Below, in pieces: positions 18,155 through 26,652 of a stretch of 64,000 nucleotides of DNA. Made by a program: the position numbers and the translations under genes. The notes beneath the pieces were generated by a model. That model was not told the DNA's origin, did not search any database, and saw nothing but the letters and a program-made list of their open reading frames with translations. This DNA comes from Sphingomonas sanxanigenens DSM 19645 = NX02. Lineage in GTDB: Bacteria > Pseudomonadota > Alphaproteobacteria > Sphingomonadales > Sphingomonadaceae. Position 1 is the stretch's first letter. Each line of letters opens with the position of its first letter. The stretch spans positions 1,792,520 to 1,856,519 of the forward strand of contig NZ_CP006644.1 of NCBI RefSeq assembly GCF_000512205.2. The letters run 5' to 3'.

Positions 18155-19111
18155 TCAAGCGATGCGGTCAAGGGGCGGCTCGCCGTCGAAGAAGCGATCC
18201 AGATTGTCCGCAACCTTCATCCCCATCGCCGTGCGCGTCTCGATCGTCGCGCTGCCGAGATGGGGGAGGAGGACGACATTGGGCAGCGCGATCAGCGCGC
18301 TCGGCACGTTGGGCTCGCGTTCGAACACGTCGAGCCCGGCGGCGGCGATGGTGCCGGCCGCCAGCGCTTCGGCCAGCGCGGGTTCGTCGATCAACGTGCC
18401 GCGGCCGGTGTTCACCAGCACCGCGTGCGGCTTCATCCGCATGAGTAGCGCGGCATCGACCATGTGCCTGGTCTCGGCGCCGCCGGGTGCGTGCAGAGAG
18501 AGGATGTCGACAACCTCCGCCAGGCCCGCCAAGGTCGGGTAATAGGCCTCTTCCGGCATGTCCGCCGCTGGCGTGCGGCTGTGATAGGCGATGGTCATGC
18601 CGAACGCCTTTGCACGTTCGGCCATGGCGCGCGCGATGCGGCCGTAGCCGACCAGCCCCAGCGTCTTGCCGGCCAGCGACTGGCCCAGCATGTGCGTCGG
18701 CCGCCAGCCGGTCCAGCGACCAGCCCGCAATTCGCGCTCGCCTTCGCCGGCGCGGCGCGTCGCCATCAGCATCAGCAGCATCGCGATGTCAGCGGTGGCG
18801 TCGGTCAGGACATCGGGCGTGTTGGTGACGGTGATGCCGGCGGCGCGCGCCGCCTCGAGATCGATATGCTCGAACCCGGCGCCGTAATTGCCGATGATCC
18901 GCACGCGCGCGCCGGGCGTGGCGATCACCGATGCGGGCACCTTGTCCGTCACCGTCGGGCACAGCGCGTCATACTCGCGCATCGCCGCCGCCAGCGTGTC
19001 GAGGTCGAGCGGCTGGTCGCCCTCGTTCAACGTCACGTCGTACCGTTCGGCCAGCCGTGCCTCGACCGCCGCAGGCCAGCGGCGGGTGAGCAGGATGCGC
19101 GGGCGGCTCAC
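18155..19111 (-). CDS. D-2-hydroxyacid dehydrogenase (glyoxylate/hydroxypyruvate reductase-like)
   Basis: 318 aa from GTG at 19111, which overlaps the preceding stop (GTGA) and matches the family N-terminus (VSRPRILLTRRWP). The NAD(P) fold shows LGLVGYGRIARAMAERAKAFGM, with the catalytic Arg in VNTGRGTLIDEPAL, Glu in LDVFEREPNVP and His in LLPHLGSAT. These enzymes reduce glyoxylate or hydroxypyruvate, or oxidise D-2-hydroxyacids. Its position before a glycerate-kinase-like gene favours hydroxypyruvate/tartronate-level chemistry, but the substrate is not shown by sequence. Confidence 0.87.
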   Translation of the reverse strand: MSRPRILLTRRWPAAVEARLAERYDVTLNEGDQPLDLDTLAAAMREYDALCPTVTDKVPASVIATPGARVRIIGNYGAGFEHIDLEAARAAGITVTNTPDVLTDATADIAMLLMLMATRRAGEGERELRAGRWTGWRPTHMLGQSLAGKTLGLVGYGRIARAMAERAKAFGMTIAYHSRTPAADMPEEAYYPTLAGLAEVVDILSLHAPGGAETRHMVDAALLMRMKPHAVLVNTGRGTLIDEPALAEALAAGTIAAAGLDVFEREPNVPSALIALPNVVLLPHLGSATIETRTAMGMKVADNLDRFFDGEPPLDRIA

Positions 19112-20277
19112 AGCAGGCCCCGCGCCGCCAGGTTGCGCATCAGCGCGGCGGCGCCGAACTGCCACGGCGGGCAGGCGTCGGTGGCGGCGACGCGGTTGAC
19201 GAGCGCGCCCAGCGGGGCGCAGGCGATGCGGACGATGTCACCGGGCTGGTGCGTGAATCCCATGCCCGGCGCGCCGCGGTCCTTGGTCGGTGCGAACATG
19301 GTGCCGAGATACAGCGCCAGCCCGTCCGGATAGCAATGGTGCGTGTTGATCGCCTGCGCGGCGAGATCCGCCGGCGGCCGGCTGATCGCCGCCATCGGCG
19401 ATCGTCCATCGAGCACGAAACCGTCGGTGCCGCTGATCGTCAGCGCGACCTCGATCGTCTCGACATCGGTCAAGGTGAAGCCGGCATCGAACAGCCGCAC
19501 GAACGGGCCGACCGCAGCCGCGCCATTATTGTCCTTCGCCTTGCCGAGCAGCAGCGCCGAGCGTCCCTCGACGTCGCGCAGGTTGACGTCGTTGCCCAAG
19601 GTCGCGCCGACGATCGCGCCGCCGGAGGCGACGATGAGCACGACCTCCGGCTCCGGATTGTTCCAGTGCGATCCGGGATGCACGCCGATCTCGCCTCCGG
19701 TGCCCACCGTCGACAGCGGCTGCGCCTTGGTGAAGATCTCCGCATCGGGGCCGATGCCGACTTCCAGATACTGGCTCCACGCCCCGGCATCGATCAATGC
19801 CTGCTTCAGCGCCATCGCCTCGGACGAGCCGGGGCGGAGCTGGCGAAGATCGTCGCCGACAAGCGCGCGCACCTGATCGCGGATGCCCGACGCCGCGGAA
19901 GCGTCGCCGCGGGCGCGCTCCTCGATGACGCGTTCGAGCATCGAGGTGGCGAAGGTCACGCCAGCGGCCTTCACCGCCTGCAGGTCGATCGGGCTGAGCA
20001 GCCACGGCTGCGACGGATCGCGCGTGGCGGGATCGGTGTTGGCGAGCAGGTCGGCGATGCTGCCGACATGCTCGCCCTCGGCCATGCGCAGTGCCGTTGC
20101 GGGCCCGGCGGCTTCGCACAGGTCTCGCGCGGTGGGAAAAACGCGGGTGACGTCGATCAGCCGGTCGCCATCGACGCGGACGACAGCGGGACCGTTCACG
20201 TCGGGGCGCCAGACCCGGCCGAACAGGCAGGCGCGCGGATCGGCGGGGAGGATGTCTTCGGCGGACTGAATCATCAT
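19108..20277 (-). CDS. FAH-family protein, XylX-like 2-keto-3-deoxy-pentonate/sugar-acid dehydratase
   Basis: 389 aa, longer than hydrolytic FAH proteins. It matches the pattern of Caulobacter XylX (2-keto-3-deoxy-D-xylonate dehydratase): AAGVTFATSMLERVIEE, LIDAGAWSQYLEVGIGPDAE, SHWNNPEPEVVL with metal Glu residues, LGNDVNLRDVEGRSALLLG and MGFTHQPGD. XylX-type enzymes dehydrate 2-keto-3-deoxy sugar acids to 2-oxoglutarate semialdehyde. No aldehyde dehydrogenase gene is in the window to finish that route, so the substrate here may be a different deoxy sugar acid. The start abuts the crotonase stop with no gap. Confidence 0.85.
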   Translation of the reverse strand: MMIQSAEDILPADPRACLFGRVWRPDVNGPAVVRVDGDRLIDVTRVFPTARDLCEAAGPATALRMAEGEHVGSIADLLANTDPATRDPSQPWLLSPIDLQAVKAAGVTFATSMLERVIEERARGDASAASGIRDQVRALVGDDLRQLRPGSSEAMALKQALIDAGAWSQYLEVGIGPDAEIFTKAQPLSTVGTGGEIGVHPGSHWNNPEPEVVLIVASGGAIVGATLGNDVNLRDVEGRSALLLGKAKDNNGAAAVGPFVRLFDAGFTLTDVETIEVALTISGTDGFVLDGRSPMAAISRPPADLAAQAINTHHCYPDGLALYLGTMFAPTKDRGAPGMGFTHQPGDIVRIACAPLGALVNRVAATDACPPWQFGAAALMRNLAARGLL

Positions 20278-21048
20278 TCAGCGCCGGCGAAACACGGGCG
20301 CGCGCTTCTCCGCGAACGCGGCACGGCCTTCCTTGGCGTCGTCGGTCGCGAAGCAGATCGCCTGCAGGTCACGCTCATATTCGATCGCCTTGTCATAGGG
20401 CATCGTGTGCGCGGCGCGCAGGTTGAGCTTGCCGGTTTCCGCCGCGATCGGTGCGCGCGACGCGATCGTCTTCGCGATCTCCTCGGCGCGCGGCAGCAGC
20501 GCATCCGGCGCATGCACCTCGCTGACGAGGCCCCAGGCGAGCGCCTGTTGCGCGTCGATCATGTCGCCGGTCAGCAGCATCATCGCCGCGTTGGAGGCGC
20601 CGACCGAATGGGCGAGGCCCGCGGCCATGCCGCCACCGCCGATCCAGCCCAGCTTGATCTCCGGCGCGGCGAAGCGGGCATTGGTGGAGGCGATGCGGAT
20701 GTCGCACGCCATCGCCGTTTCCAGCCCGCCGCCCAGCGCATAGCCGTTGACGGCGGCGATCACCGGCTTGCGGCAAGCGCGCAGCGCGTCGCAATAATCG
20801 GCGCGGTTGCGGAAATCCCACGGCGTTTCATAACCGTCGAGCGTGCTGATGTCCGACCCCGCGGAGAAGGCCTTCTCGCCCGCGCCGGTGACGATCAGCG
20901 CGCGGACATCGTTGGAGCCGTTGCAGGTCGTGACCGCGGCCACCAGCGCTTCGGCCATCGCCGGTGTCATCGCGTTGAGCTTCTGGGCGCGGTCGATTAA
21001 GATCTTGGCGACGCCATCCGCGATGGTGAAGCGCAAATCCTCGGTCAT
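20278..21048 (-). CDS. Crotonase-family enoyl-CoA hydratase/isomerase
   Basis: 256 aa. Crotonase features: DRAQKLNAMTPAM, the oxyanion-hole segment FSAGSDIS, NGYALGGGLETAMACD with Glu110, and FAAPEIKLGWIG with Glu130. Both catalytic Glu positions of hydratases are present, so hydration/dehydration is chemically possible. It forms a tight block with the CoA-transferase and the binding-protein homologue (ATGA overlap upstream). A CoA thioester of a sugar-derived or hydroxy acid is the inferred substrate. Confidence 0.88.
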   Translation of the reverse strand: MTEDLRFTIADGVAKILIDRAQKLNAMTPAMAEALVAAVTTCNGSNDVRALIVTGAGEKAFSAGSDISTLDGYETPWDFRNRADYCDALRACRKPVIAAVNGYALGGGLETAMACDIRIASTNARFAAPEIKLGWIGGGGMAAGLAHSVGASNAAMMLLTGDMIDAQQALAWGLVSEVHAPDALLPRAEEIAKTIASRAPIAAETGKLNLRAAHTMPYDKAIEYERDLQAICFATDDAKEGRAAFAEKRAPVFRRR

Positions 21049-22163
21049 GTCTCGGTCCCTGCGGGGTGATGGTGGCGATAGGCGGCCTCGACCGCGTCGA
21101 GCGTCGCGTCGGCATCGGCTTCGGAAAGCAGGGCATCGCGCAGCAGCTTCGAAGCGTCGGTCTGGAACAGGATCGCGCCGTCGTGGCGCGGGCGCAGCAG
21201 CGCCTGTTCCACCGTGTCCTTCGTTGCATGGTAGAAACCGTTCGCGGCGGCGTTGACGGCCTCGTCCTGCCAGGCCGAACGCAGCGAGGGCTGGCCGTCA
21301 TGCTGGGGAATGAAACCGCGCTGCACCGCGTCGGACATCAGCCAGCGGAGATGGTCGAGCAGTTCGGGCGTCACCGTTGTGCGGCGCGACACGGCGATGC
21401 CGGTGCCGCCCAAGGTCGATCCGATCCGCCCGCCGGGGCCCTTCGGGGCATTGGCATAGGCGACCGAGCCGGCGGCGGCATAGTTTACATAGCCGTAGAT
21501 CAGCGGGCACAGCGCCGGCCCATCGCCCGCCCCCATCGCTTCCAGCATCGCGATCGGGTTGTGCGTGGCAAAGCGGCGGGTGGCATCCCCGGTAAGGCGC
21601 GCCATGATCGCGAACGCTTCATGCGCGAGAGCGCGGTCGACGAAGTCATCGCGGGGGCTCAGCGGCTCGAAGCCGAGCGCGCCGCAGATCGATTGGAAGC
21701 TCAGCGCTGCGTGCGGCCCCGCGAGTGACAGCGCGACATTCTCGGTCTCCGCCAGCGCGATCACGCCGTCCCAGTCTGTCGGCGGCGTCGTCACCTTGGC
21801 CGGCTGATACGCCATCACCTGCGTGGCGGCATCGAGCGGCAAGGCCCAATGCTGGCCGGCATAGCGATAGCTCAAGAAGGATGGGCCGGCGGTGCCCGCC
21901 TGCCACGCGGCGATCTCCTCCGCGTCGAACAATGCCTCGATCGGCACCAGCGCCTCGTCCGTCACCGCCTCGCCGACATGGGGATGATCGATCACCACCA
22001 GGTCGAAGCGCGCGCATTGATCGGCGATCGAATGCGATTCGAAGCCCTCCAGCGGATGGCGATGCCAGTCGATGGCGAGACCATCGAGCGTTTCGGCCGC
22101 GGCGGCGAGCGCGTTGTAACCGCGCGGATGGTCCCAGGTGAGCCCCCGATACTGCGCCGTCAT
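21045..22163 (-). CDS. Solute-binding-protein homologue without signal peptide
   Basis: 372 aa with the look of a type 2 periplasmic binding protein (ABC family 1 sugar binding): QCARFDLVVIDHPHVGEAV near residue 50, SYRYAGQHWALPLDAATQVMAY near 100, a hinge region and a helical C-terminus. The N-terminus is MTAQYRGLTWDHPRGYNALA, with no Sec, Tat or lipoprotein signal, so it should stay in the cytosol. No ABC permease or ATPase gene is in the window. It overlaps the CoA-transferase and crotonase genes by 4 nt each, so it is made with them; a ligand-handling, enzyme-partner or sensory role is possible but unknown. Confidence 0.75.
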   Translation of the reverse strand: MTAQYRGLTWDHPRGYNALAAAAETLDGLAIDWHRHPLEGFESHSIADQCARFDLVVIDHPHVGEAVTDEALVPIEALFDAEEIAAWQAGTAGPSFLSYRYAGQHWALPLDAATQVMAYQPAKVTTPPTDWDGVIALAETENVALSLAGPHAALSFQSICGALGFEPLSPRDDFVDRALAHEAFAIMARLTGDATRRFATHNPIAMLEAMGAGDGPALCPLIYGYVNYAAAGSVAYANAPKGPGGRIGSTLGGTGIAVSRRTTVTPELLDHLRWLMSDAVQRGFIPQHDGQPSLRSAWQDEAVNAAANGFYHATKDTVEQALLRPRHDGAILFQTDASKLLRDALLSEADADATLDAVEAAYRHHHPAGTET

Positions 22164-23350
22164 GCGTGCTGCCGGACCACGCCGGATTCGATGAGTTGCT
22201 CGATCGTCTCGGCGTCGAAACCCGCCTCCGCCAGCAGTTCGCGGCTGTGCTCGCCGACCAGCGGCGCGCCACGGGTGATGGCGGACGGGGTGCGCGAGAA
22301 ACGGATCGGGAAGCCCGGCGTCTTCACATGGCCCTCGGTGGGATGATCATATTCCACGAAGGTCTGGTTGTGCTTGATCTGCGGGTCCTCGACGAGGTCG
22401 GCGTAGCCGTAGACGGGGCCGCTCCAGATATCGACCGCGCGGAACCGCTCCAGCCATTCGGCGCTGGTCGCGCCGACCAGCTTCGCCTTCACCGTCGCGA
22501 AGATCGCATCGCGCAGCGTCCAGCCGTCGCGCTCTTCGTCCAGCCCGGCGAGGAATTCATCCTTCAGCACGGCGCCCAGTGTGGCGAGCTTGGCCATGGC
22601 GAGCGTGATATAGCCGTCGCTGGTCTGGAACACGCCATAGGGCGCCCGGATATAGCTGTGCGCGTGCGCCTCGGCAGAGCGCGCCTGCGGCTTGTTGCCG
22701 ACCGTGAACACCGACAATTCCTGCATCTGGATGGTCGTGATCGCATCCAGCATGTTGACCTGCACAAGCTGGCCCTCGCCGGTGCGCTCGCGGTGGAACA
22801 GCGCCGCGAGCGCACCCTCGAACGCGCTGTAGGCGGTGACCGCATCGACCAGATATTGCCCGGCGGGGGAGGGCGGGGCGTCTGCGGAGCCCGCAGAGAG
22901 CATCGCGCCCGACATGCCCTGCAGCAGCAGATCCTGCCCCGGATACATGCGGTAGGGGCCATCCTCACCATAGCCCGACATCGAGACGTAGATCAGCCGC
23001 GGGTTGATCGCGGAGAGCGTCGCATAATCCACGCCCAGCCGCTCGGCGACGCCGGGGCGGTAGTTCTGCAGGAAGATATCGGCATTCCTGACCAGCTCGA
23101 TCAGGATCGCCTTGCCCTCGGGCGCCTTGAGATCGACCGCCAGCGAACGCTTGTTGCGGTTGAGCGAAAGGAAGGAGACGTTGATCTTGTTGCCGGTGGC
23201 GCCGCCCGCCGAGGCATGGCGCTGCCACTCGCCGCTGGTCGGCTCGACCTTGATCACGTCGGCGCCCATGTCGCCCAGCCGCTGCGCGGCGAAGGGGCCA
23301 GCCATCGCGATCGAACAGTCGAGCACGCGGATGCCGTTCAAAATGCTCAT
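22160..23350 (-). CDS. CaiB/BaiF family III CoA-transferase
   Basis: 396 aa from ATG at 23350 (MSILNGIRVLDCS); upstream in-frame sequence belongs to the SDR region. Family features: GADVIKVEP, LNRNKRSLAVDLK, ADIFLQNYRPG, YVSMSGYG and YPGQDLLLQGMSG, in which Asp140 aligns with the catalytic Asp of formyl-CoA transferase. Such enzymes move CoA between carboxylic acids through an aspartyl anhydride. It is likely to activate a sugar-derived acid for the crotonase that follows. Donor and acceptor are unknown. Confidence 0.88.
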   Translation of the reverse strand: MSILNGIRVLDCSIAMAGPFAAQRLGDMGADVIKVEPTSGEWQRHASAGGATGNKINVSFLSLNRNKRSLAVDLKAPEGKAILIELVRNADIFLQNYRPGVAERLGVDYATLSAINPRLIYVSMSGYGEDGPYRMYPGQDLLLQGMSGAMLSAGSADAPPSPAGQYLVDAVTAYSAFEGALAALFHRERTGEGQLVQVNMLDAITTIQMQELSVFTVGNKPQARSAEAHAHSYIRAPYGVFQTSDGYITLAMAKLATLGAVLKDEFLAGLDEERDGWTLRDAIFATVKAKLVGATSAEWLERFRAVDIWSGPVYGYADLVEDPQIKHNQTFVEYDHPTEGHVKTPGFPIRFSRTPSAITRGAPLVGEHSRELLAEAGFDAETIEQLIESGVVRQHA

Positions 23351-23363
23351 TCTGTTCTGGTCC

Positions 23364-24110
23364 TCAGGCCATGACCCAGCCGCCGTTGACGTGCAGCGTC
23401 TGGCCGGTGATGAATCCCGCCTCGTCGGCGGTGAAAAAGGCGATCGCGTGCGCGATGTCGCCGGCGTTGCCCCGGCGCTTGATCGACTGCGCATCGAGCA
23501 CCATGCGGTCATAGCCTTCGGGGTCCGGGTGAATCTTCTCCGCGTCGGTCGGGAAGGCGCCCGGCGCGATCGCGTTGACGGTGATCCCCCAGCCGCCGAA
23601 TTCGCGTGCCCAGGCGCGCGTGAGGCCGATCAGCGCCGCCTTCGATGCGACATAGGGCGACAGATTCTCCCAGCCGCCGGAGATGGTGATGCTGGAGACG
23701 TTGACAATCCGGCCGAAGCCGCGCGCGCGCATCCCCGGCAGCGCGGCCTGCACCGCGACGATGCCGGCATCGACATTGATGCGCTGGACGTGCTGATGCT
23801 CCTCGATCGAGAATTGCTCGAACGGCTTGGCGGGGTAGATCGCGGCGTTGTTGATGATCACGTCGATACCGCCGGTCTCCGCGATCAGCCGGTCGAGTTC
23901 GGCGCGATAGGCGGCGAGGTCGGAGAGGTCGGTGGTCGAGACGATCAACTTGCCCGGGCCGGCACCGGCCGCCGCGCTTTCCAGCGCCACAACCTTCGCC
24001 GGATCATTGTCGACCGCGATCACCGTCGCGCCACGCTCGATCAGCAGCACGCTCGTTTCGAGCCCGAGCCCGCCCGCGGCGCCGGTGTAGAGGATGGTGC
24101 GGCCGTTCAT
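23364..24110 (-). CDS. SDR oxidoreductase of the sugar-catabolic operon
   Basis: 248 aa from ATG at 24110, overlapping the DUF4432 stop (ATGA). It has TGAAGGLG near residue 9, IINNAAIY, NVSSITISG, catalytic YVASK and ITGQTLHVNGGWVMA at the end. As second gene of the operon after an aldose-epimerase-like protein it is a candidate sugar or sugar-acid dehydrogenase. No substrate is predictable. The 13-nt gap to the CoA-transferase is the largest in the transcript. Confidence 0.86.
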   Translation of the reverse strand: MNGRTILYTGAAGGLGLETSVLLIERGATVIAVDNDPAKVVALESAAAGAGPGKLIVSTTDLSDLAAYRAELDRLIAETGGIDVIINNAAIYPAKPFEQFSIEEHQHVQRINVDAGIVAVQAALPGMRARGFGRIVNVSSITISGGWENLSPYVASKAALIGLTRAWAREFGGWGITVNAIAPGAFPTDAEKIHPDPEGYDRMVLDAQSIKRRGNAGDIAHAIAFFTADEAGFITGQTLHVNGGWVMA

Positions 24111-25288
24111 GCCGCGGCTCCGTTGATCGGCGGATACTTGCCCGAGGGCTGCGGATAATCCTCGTCCGGCTGGCGCGCGACGTCCTGGATCCGGCGCACC
24201 GCATCCGCCACTGCCACACCGTCCGGCAGAATGCGGAAGATGCTGTCGTAGCGCCGCTCCTCGCCATGTTCGAGCCAGATCAGCTCGCCGCGTTCGCGCG
24301 CGAATTCCTTGCCGAGAACATGGTTGGTCGAGGGTTCGATCGCGATGGCATAATGGCCGGCGTGAAGGTTCTGCCACTCGTACATCGCCGGGAACTGGCT
24401 CTTGAGCGTTTCCACCTCGAAGCCGAAGCCCCGCGCCTCGTTGACGATCGCGACATTGACGCGGCCCTCGGCATCCGGCGCCATGTCGTGCTGCCAGACT
24501 TGCTCGTGGAAATTGACGATCGGAGCGGGGACGGTGCGATAGCCGGTGCCCTGCGCCCGATAGGTCTCGACATGCGCCGCCCACAGCACGTCGCGGATCG
24601 GCGCGACATAACGCGCGCCCTCGTCGACCACCGGATAGCCGACATTGATGTGATAGCAATACATGTGCGGCGTGCGGTAGAAGCCGTGGTTGACGACGCG
24701 GTCGTGCAGCCGGATCTCGTCGCCGCCCACCGTCGCCTCGATGCGGCGGATCAGGTGGAGATCCTCGCCGAAGACCGTCGCCTGCTGGACGATGCCCTCG
24801 GCCCACAGGATGCACTCGTCGCCCACCCAGGTCTCGCCATAGCCGGTAAGGCGCGCGGGAATGGTGCCGACCCGTCCGTGCAACGAAGAGGAGACCGCCT
24901 TGCGGGGCGCATAGACATAATGCTCCGCCGGGTCGTCGTGCATGAACAGGGTGTGGTCGAGACCGCAGGTGACGACGAGGCCGGAAAGCGAGCGCAGCCA
25001 GGCGAGGCCGTCTTCGCCCTCATAGTCATGCAGCCCCGGATGGCGAAAGCCGGCGGGCGAATGCCAGGCGACGGCGCGGCCGGCATGCTCGCATTCGGCG
25101 ATGTCCATCGCGCGATCGACAAGTATGGTGAAGCGCAGTCCGCTGCCGGTCCGGAACTCGAGCTGGCGCACACCGCGCTCGAGCCCGTCACCCAGCGTCG
25201 AGAGCCTGACACCGGCGAATTGGGAGAGGGCACCGGTCCGTTCGGCCAGGCTTCGCCGCGTCAACGACTGAGCGTAGAGGGAAACCAA
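24107..25288 (-). CDS. DUF4432 family protein (aldose-1-epimerase-like fold)
   Basis: 393 aa, first gene of the ten-gene operon. A TTG start at 25288 is preceded by GGGAG with good spacing. The body has the beta-rich pattern of galactose-mutarotase-like proteins: VDRAMDIAECEHAGR, a central GLVVTCGLDHTL, YRTPHMYCYHINVGYPVVDEG and a late IAIEPSTNHVLGKEFA. DUF4432 proteins are found in sugar-catabolic gene sets and are predicted epimerases, but no activity is established that I can rely on. It likely acts on the imported sugar early in the route. Confidence 0.82.
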   Translation of the reverse strand: MVSLYAQSLTRRSLAERTGALSQFAGVRLSTLGDGLERGVRQLEFRTGSGLRFTILVDRAMDIAECEHAGRAVAWHSPAGFRHPGLHDYEGEDGLAWLRSLSGLVVTCGLDHTLFMHDDPAEHYVYAPRKAVSSSLHGRVGTIPARLTGYGETWVGDECILWAEGIVQQATVFGEDLHLIRRIEATVGGDEIRLHDRVVNHGFYRTPHMYCYHINVGYPVVDEGARYVAPIRDVLWAAHVETYRAQGTGYRTVPAPIVNFHEQVWQHDMAPDAEGRVNVAIVNEARGFGFEVETLKSQFPAMYEWQNLHAGHYAIAIEPSTNHVLGKEFARERGELIWLEHGEERRYDSIFRILPDGVAVADAVRRIQDVARQPDEDYPQPSGKYPPINGAAA

Positions 25289-25307
25289 GATCCACTCCCG
25301 ATTATTA

Positions 25308-25323
25308 CTTGTAAGACGTATGA
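25308..25323. promoter_or_regulatory. GntR-type operator candidate, site 1
   Basis: On the minus strand TCATACGTCTTACAAG, sharing the core TCATACGTnnTA with the site before the TonB receptor. It lies in the short divergent region between the DUF4432 operon and the mutarotase gene, close to where both promoters must be. Confidence 0.55.
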
Positions 25324-25368
25324 TGTCTAAGCAGAGTGACTCGACCAGTCAACCGCCGGGATGCCAGA

Positions 25369-25725
25369 ATGACGCTCGTCCGCCGCTGTTTCGCCGTCGA
25401 TCTTCATGGCGACCCCGAACGGATCGCCCGCTACCGCGCCTGGCATGCGGCAGGCGCGGTGCCCGCCGCCGTGTCGGCGGCGATCCGTGGCGATGGCGTC
25501 GCGTCGCTCGAGATCTGGCTGACCGGCGATCGCCTGTTCATGATCATGGAACAGGACGCAGAAGCCGCCGAGGACGACGCAGCCAAACAGGCACGCGACG
25601 CCGCCAATCCGGACGTGCGGGCATGGGACGCATTGATGCGCAGCTTCCAGAAGCCGCTCCCGTTCGCGCCGGAGCAGACCTGGGTGGAAATGGAGCGAAT
25701 CTACGCGATGTCGGAGCAGGTGTGA
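25369..25725 (+). CDS. L-rhamnose/L-fucose mutarotase family protein (RhaM-like)
   Basis: 118 aa from ATG at 25369; an in-frame GTG at 25336 would add 11 unlikely residues. It shows the small alpha/beta-barrel pattern of the RhaM (DUF718) family: RRCFAVDL, YRAWHAAGAVPAAV with the conserved Tyr and His, SLEIWLTGDRLFMIME, and a C-terminal WVEMERIYAM. These enzymes interconvert anomers of L-rhamnose or L-fucose. It is divergent from the catabolic operon and shares its control region, in line with a 6-deoxy-L-sugar entering this pathway. Confidence 0.8.
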   Translation: MTLVRRCFAVDLHGDPERIARYRAWHAAGAVPAAVSAAIRGDGVASLEIWLTGDRLFMIMEQDAEAAEDDAAKQARDAANPDVRAWDALMRSFQKPLPFAPEQTWVEMERIYAMSEQV

Positions 25726-25752
25726 ATTTCCGCTCCTCAGAAGGAAGGCAGG

Positions 25753-26493
25753 TCAGCCGTTCTGTGGCCCCTGCGCACGCCGGCGCGCCCAGCTTCCTTC
25801 GATATGCTCGCGCATCGCGCGCGCTGCGCCATCCGAATCGCCGCTGACGATCGCGTCGCAAATCCGGCGATGGGCTTCGTGCGTCTCGCGGACATGCTCA
25901 ACATTGAGCTTGCCGCTGTAGCCGTGCGTGCGCAACGCTTCGGACTGCACGCCATCGATCACCGCTTTGCTCAGCTTGTCGCCCGAAATGCGCATGATGA
26001 TATCGTGGAACGCAACGTCCTCATGAACATAGGCGGCAGGCATCTGGATAAGCGATTCGAGCTTCTCGATCTGCGCTTTCAACTCGGCAATGGTTTCCGG
26101 CGTACGGCGCTGTGCCGCCTTGGCGGCCATCGCGCCTTCGAGCAGCGATCGGATCTCGGATAGATTGTCGAGATAGGCGAGGCCATCCTCGCGGCGGAAC
26201 AGCGCGGCGAGGATCATCGGGTCGAGCATGTCCCACGCGTTCGCCTCCCGCACGATCGTGCCGCGGCCCTGCTGCGAGACGACCAAGCCTTTTTCGGTCA
26301 GCGCCATCGTCGCTTCGCGCACGACAGTGCGGCTGACCTCATACATGTCACCGAGAATGCCCTCCGGCGGTAGCGCGGAACCGGCCGGATAGGTCTCGGT
26401 GACGATCGCGTTGACAAGATCCTCGACGACCGCTTCGGCGAGGCGGGGGCGGCGGCGGACACGCTGGAGAGAGGGCGGCACTGGGCTGGTCAT
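25753..26493 (-). CDS. GntR-family regulator, FCD (FadR) subfamily
   Basis: 246 aa. The N-terminal winged helix (about 15-80) includes SALPPEGILGDMYEVSRTVVREA and QQGRGTIVREAN. The C-terminal FCD helical domain has AYVHEDVAFHDIIM, THEAHRRICDAI and MREHIEGSW, whose Asp/His residues form the metal site typical of sugar-acid-responsive FCD regulators. It is divergent from the enolase gene and sits among three similar operator-like sites, so it is the likely local repressor, with a sugar acid as inducer. Confidence 0.9.
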   Translation of the reverse strand: MTSPVPPSLQRVRRRPRLAEAVVEDLVNAIVTETYPAGSALPPEGILGDMYEVSRTVVREATMALTEKGLVVSQQGRGTIVREANAWDMLDPMILAALFRREDGLAYLDNLSEIRSLLEGAMAAKAAQRRTPETIAELKAQIEKLESLIQMPAAYVHEDVAFHDIIMRISGDKLSKAVIDGVQSEALRTHGYSGKLNVEHVRETHEAHRRICDAIVSGDSDGAARAMREHIEGSWARRRAQGPQNG

Positions 26494-26592
26494 CTGTTGG
26501 TCTTGCCTGCAACGGGTCGAAACTGGACGCCGACCGTACCATTTTGTGAAACCGCAATCGTATCACCCCGTCAAGGCTTGCCAACCGTCAAA

Positions 26593-26615
26593 GATAATAC
26601 ATAATATGTGTTATC
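26593..26615. promoter_or_regulatory. GntR-type operator candidate, site 2 (near-perfect palindrome)
   Basis: GATAATACAT (26593-26602), a 3-nt centre, and ATGTGTTATC (26606-26615) pair at 9 of 10 positions. Part of it, TAATACATAATATGTG, matches 12 of 16 bases of the site upstream of the TonB receptor. It lies between the regulator and the enolase gene, about 40 nt before the enolase start. Confidence 0.65.
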
Positions 26616-26652
26616 CCGCGCGCTGCGGGAATCCTGTATCAGGGGCATGTGG

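Noticed and set aside
19249..21000. 583-codon plus-strand open frame
   Set aside because: Shadow of the XylX-like FAH and crotonase genes; composition is that of complementary third-position GC, with no signal or domain.
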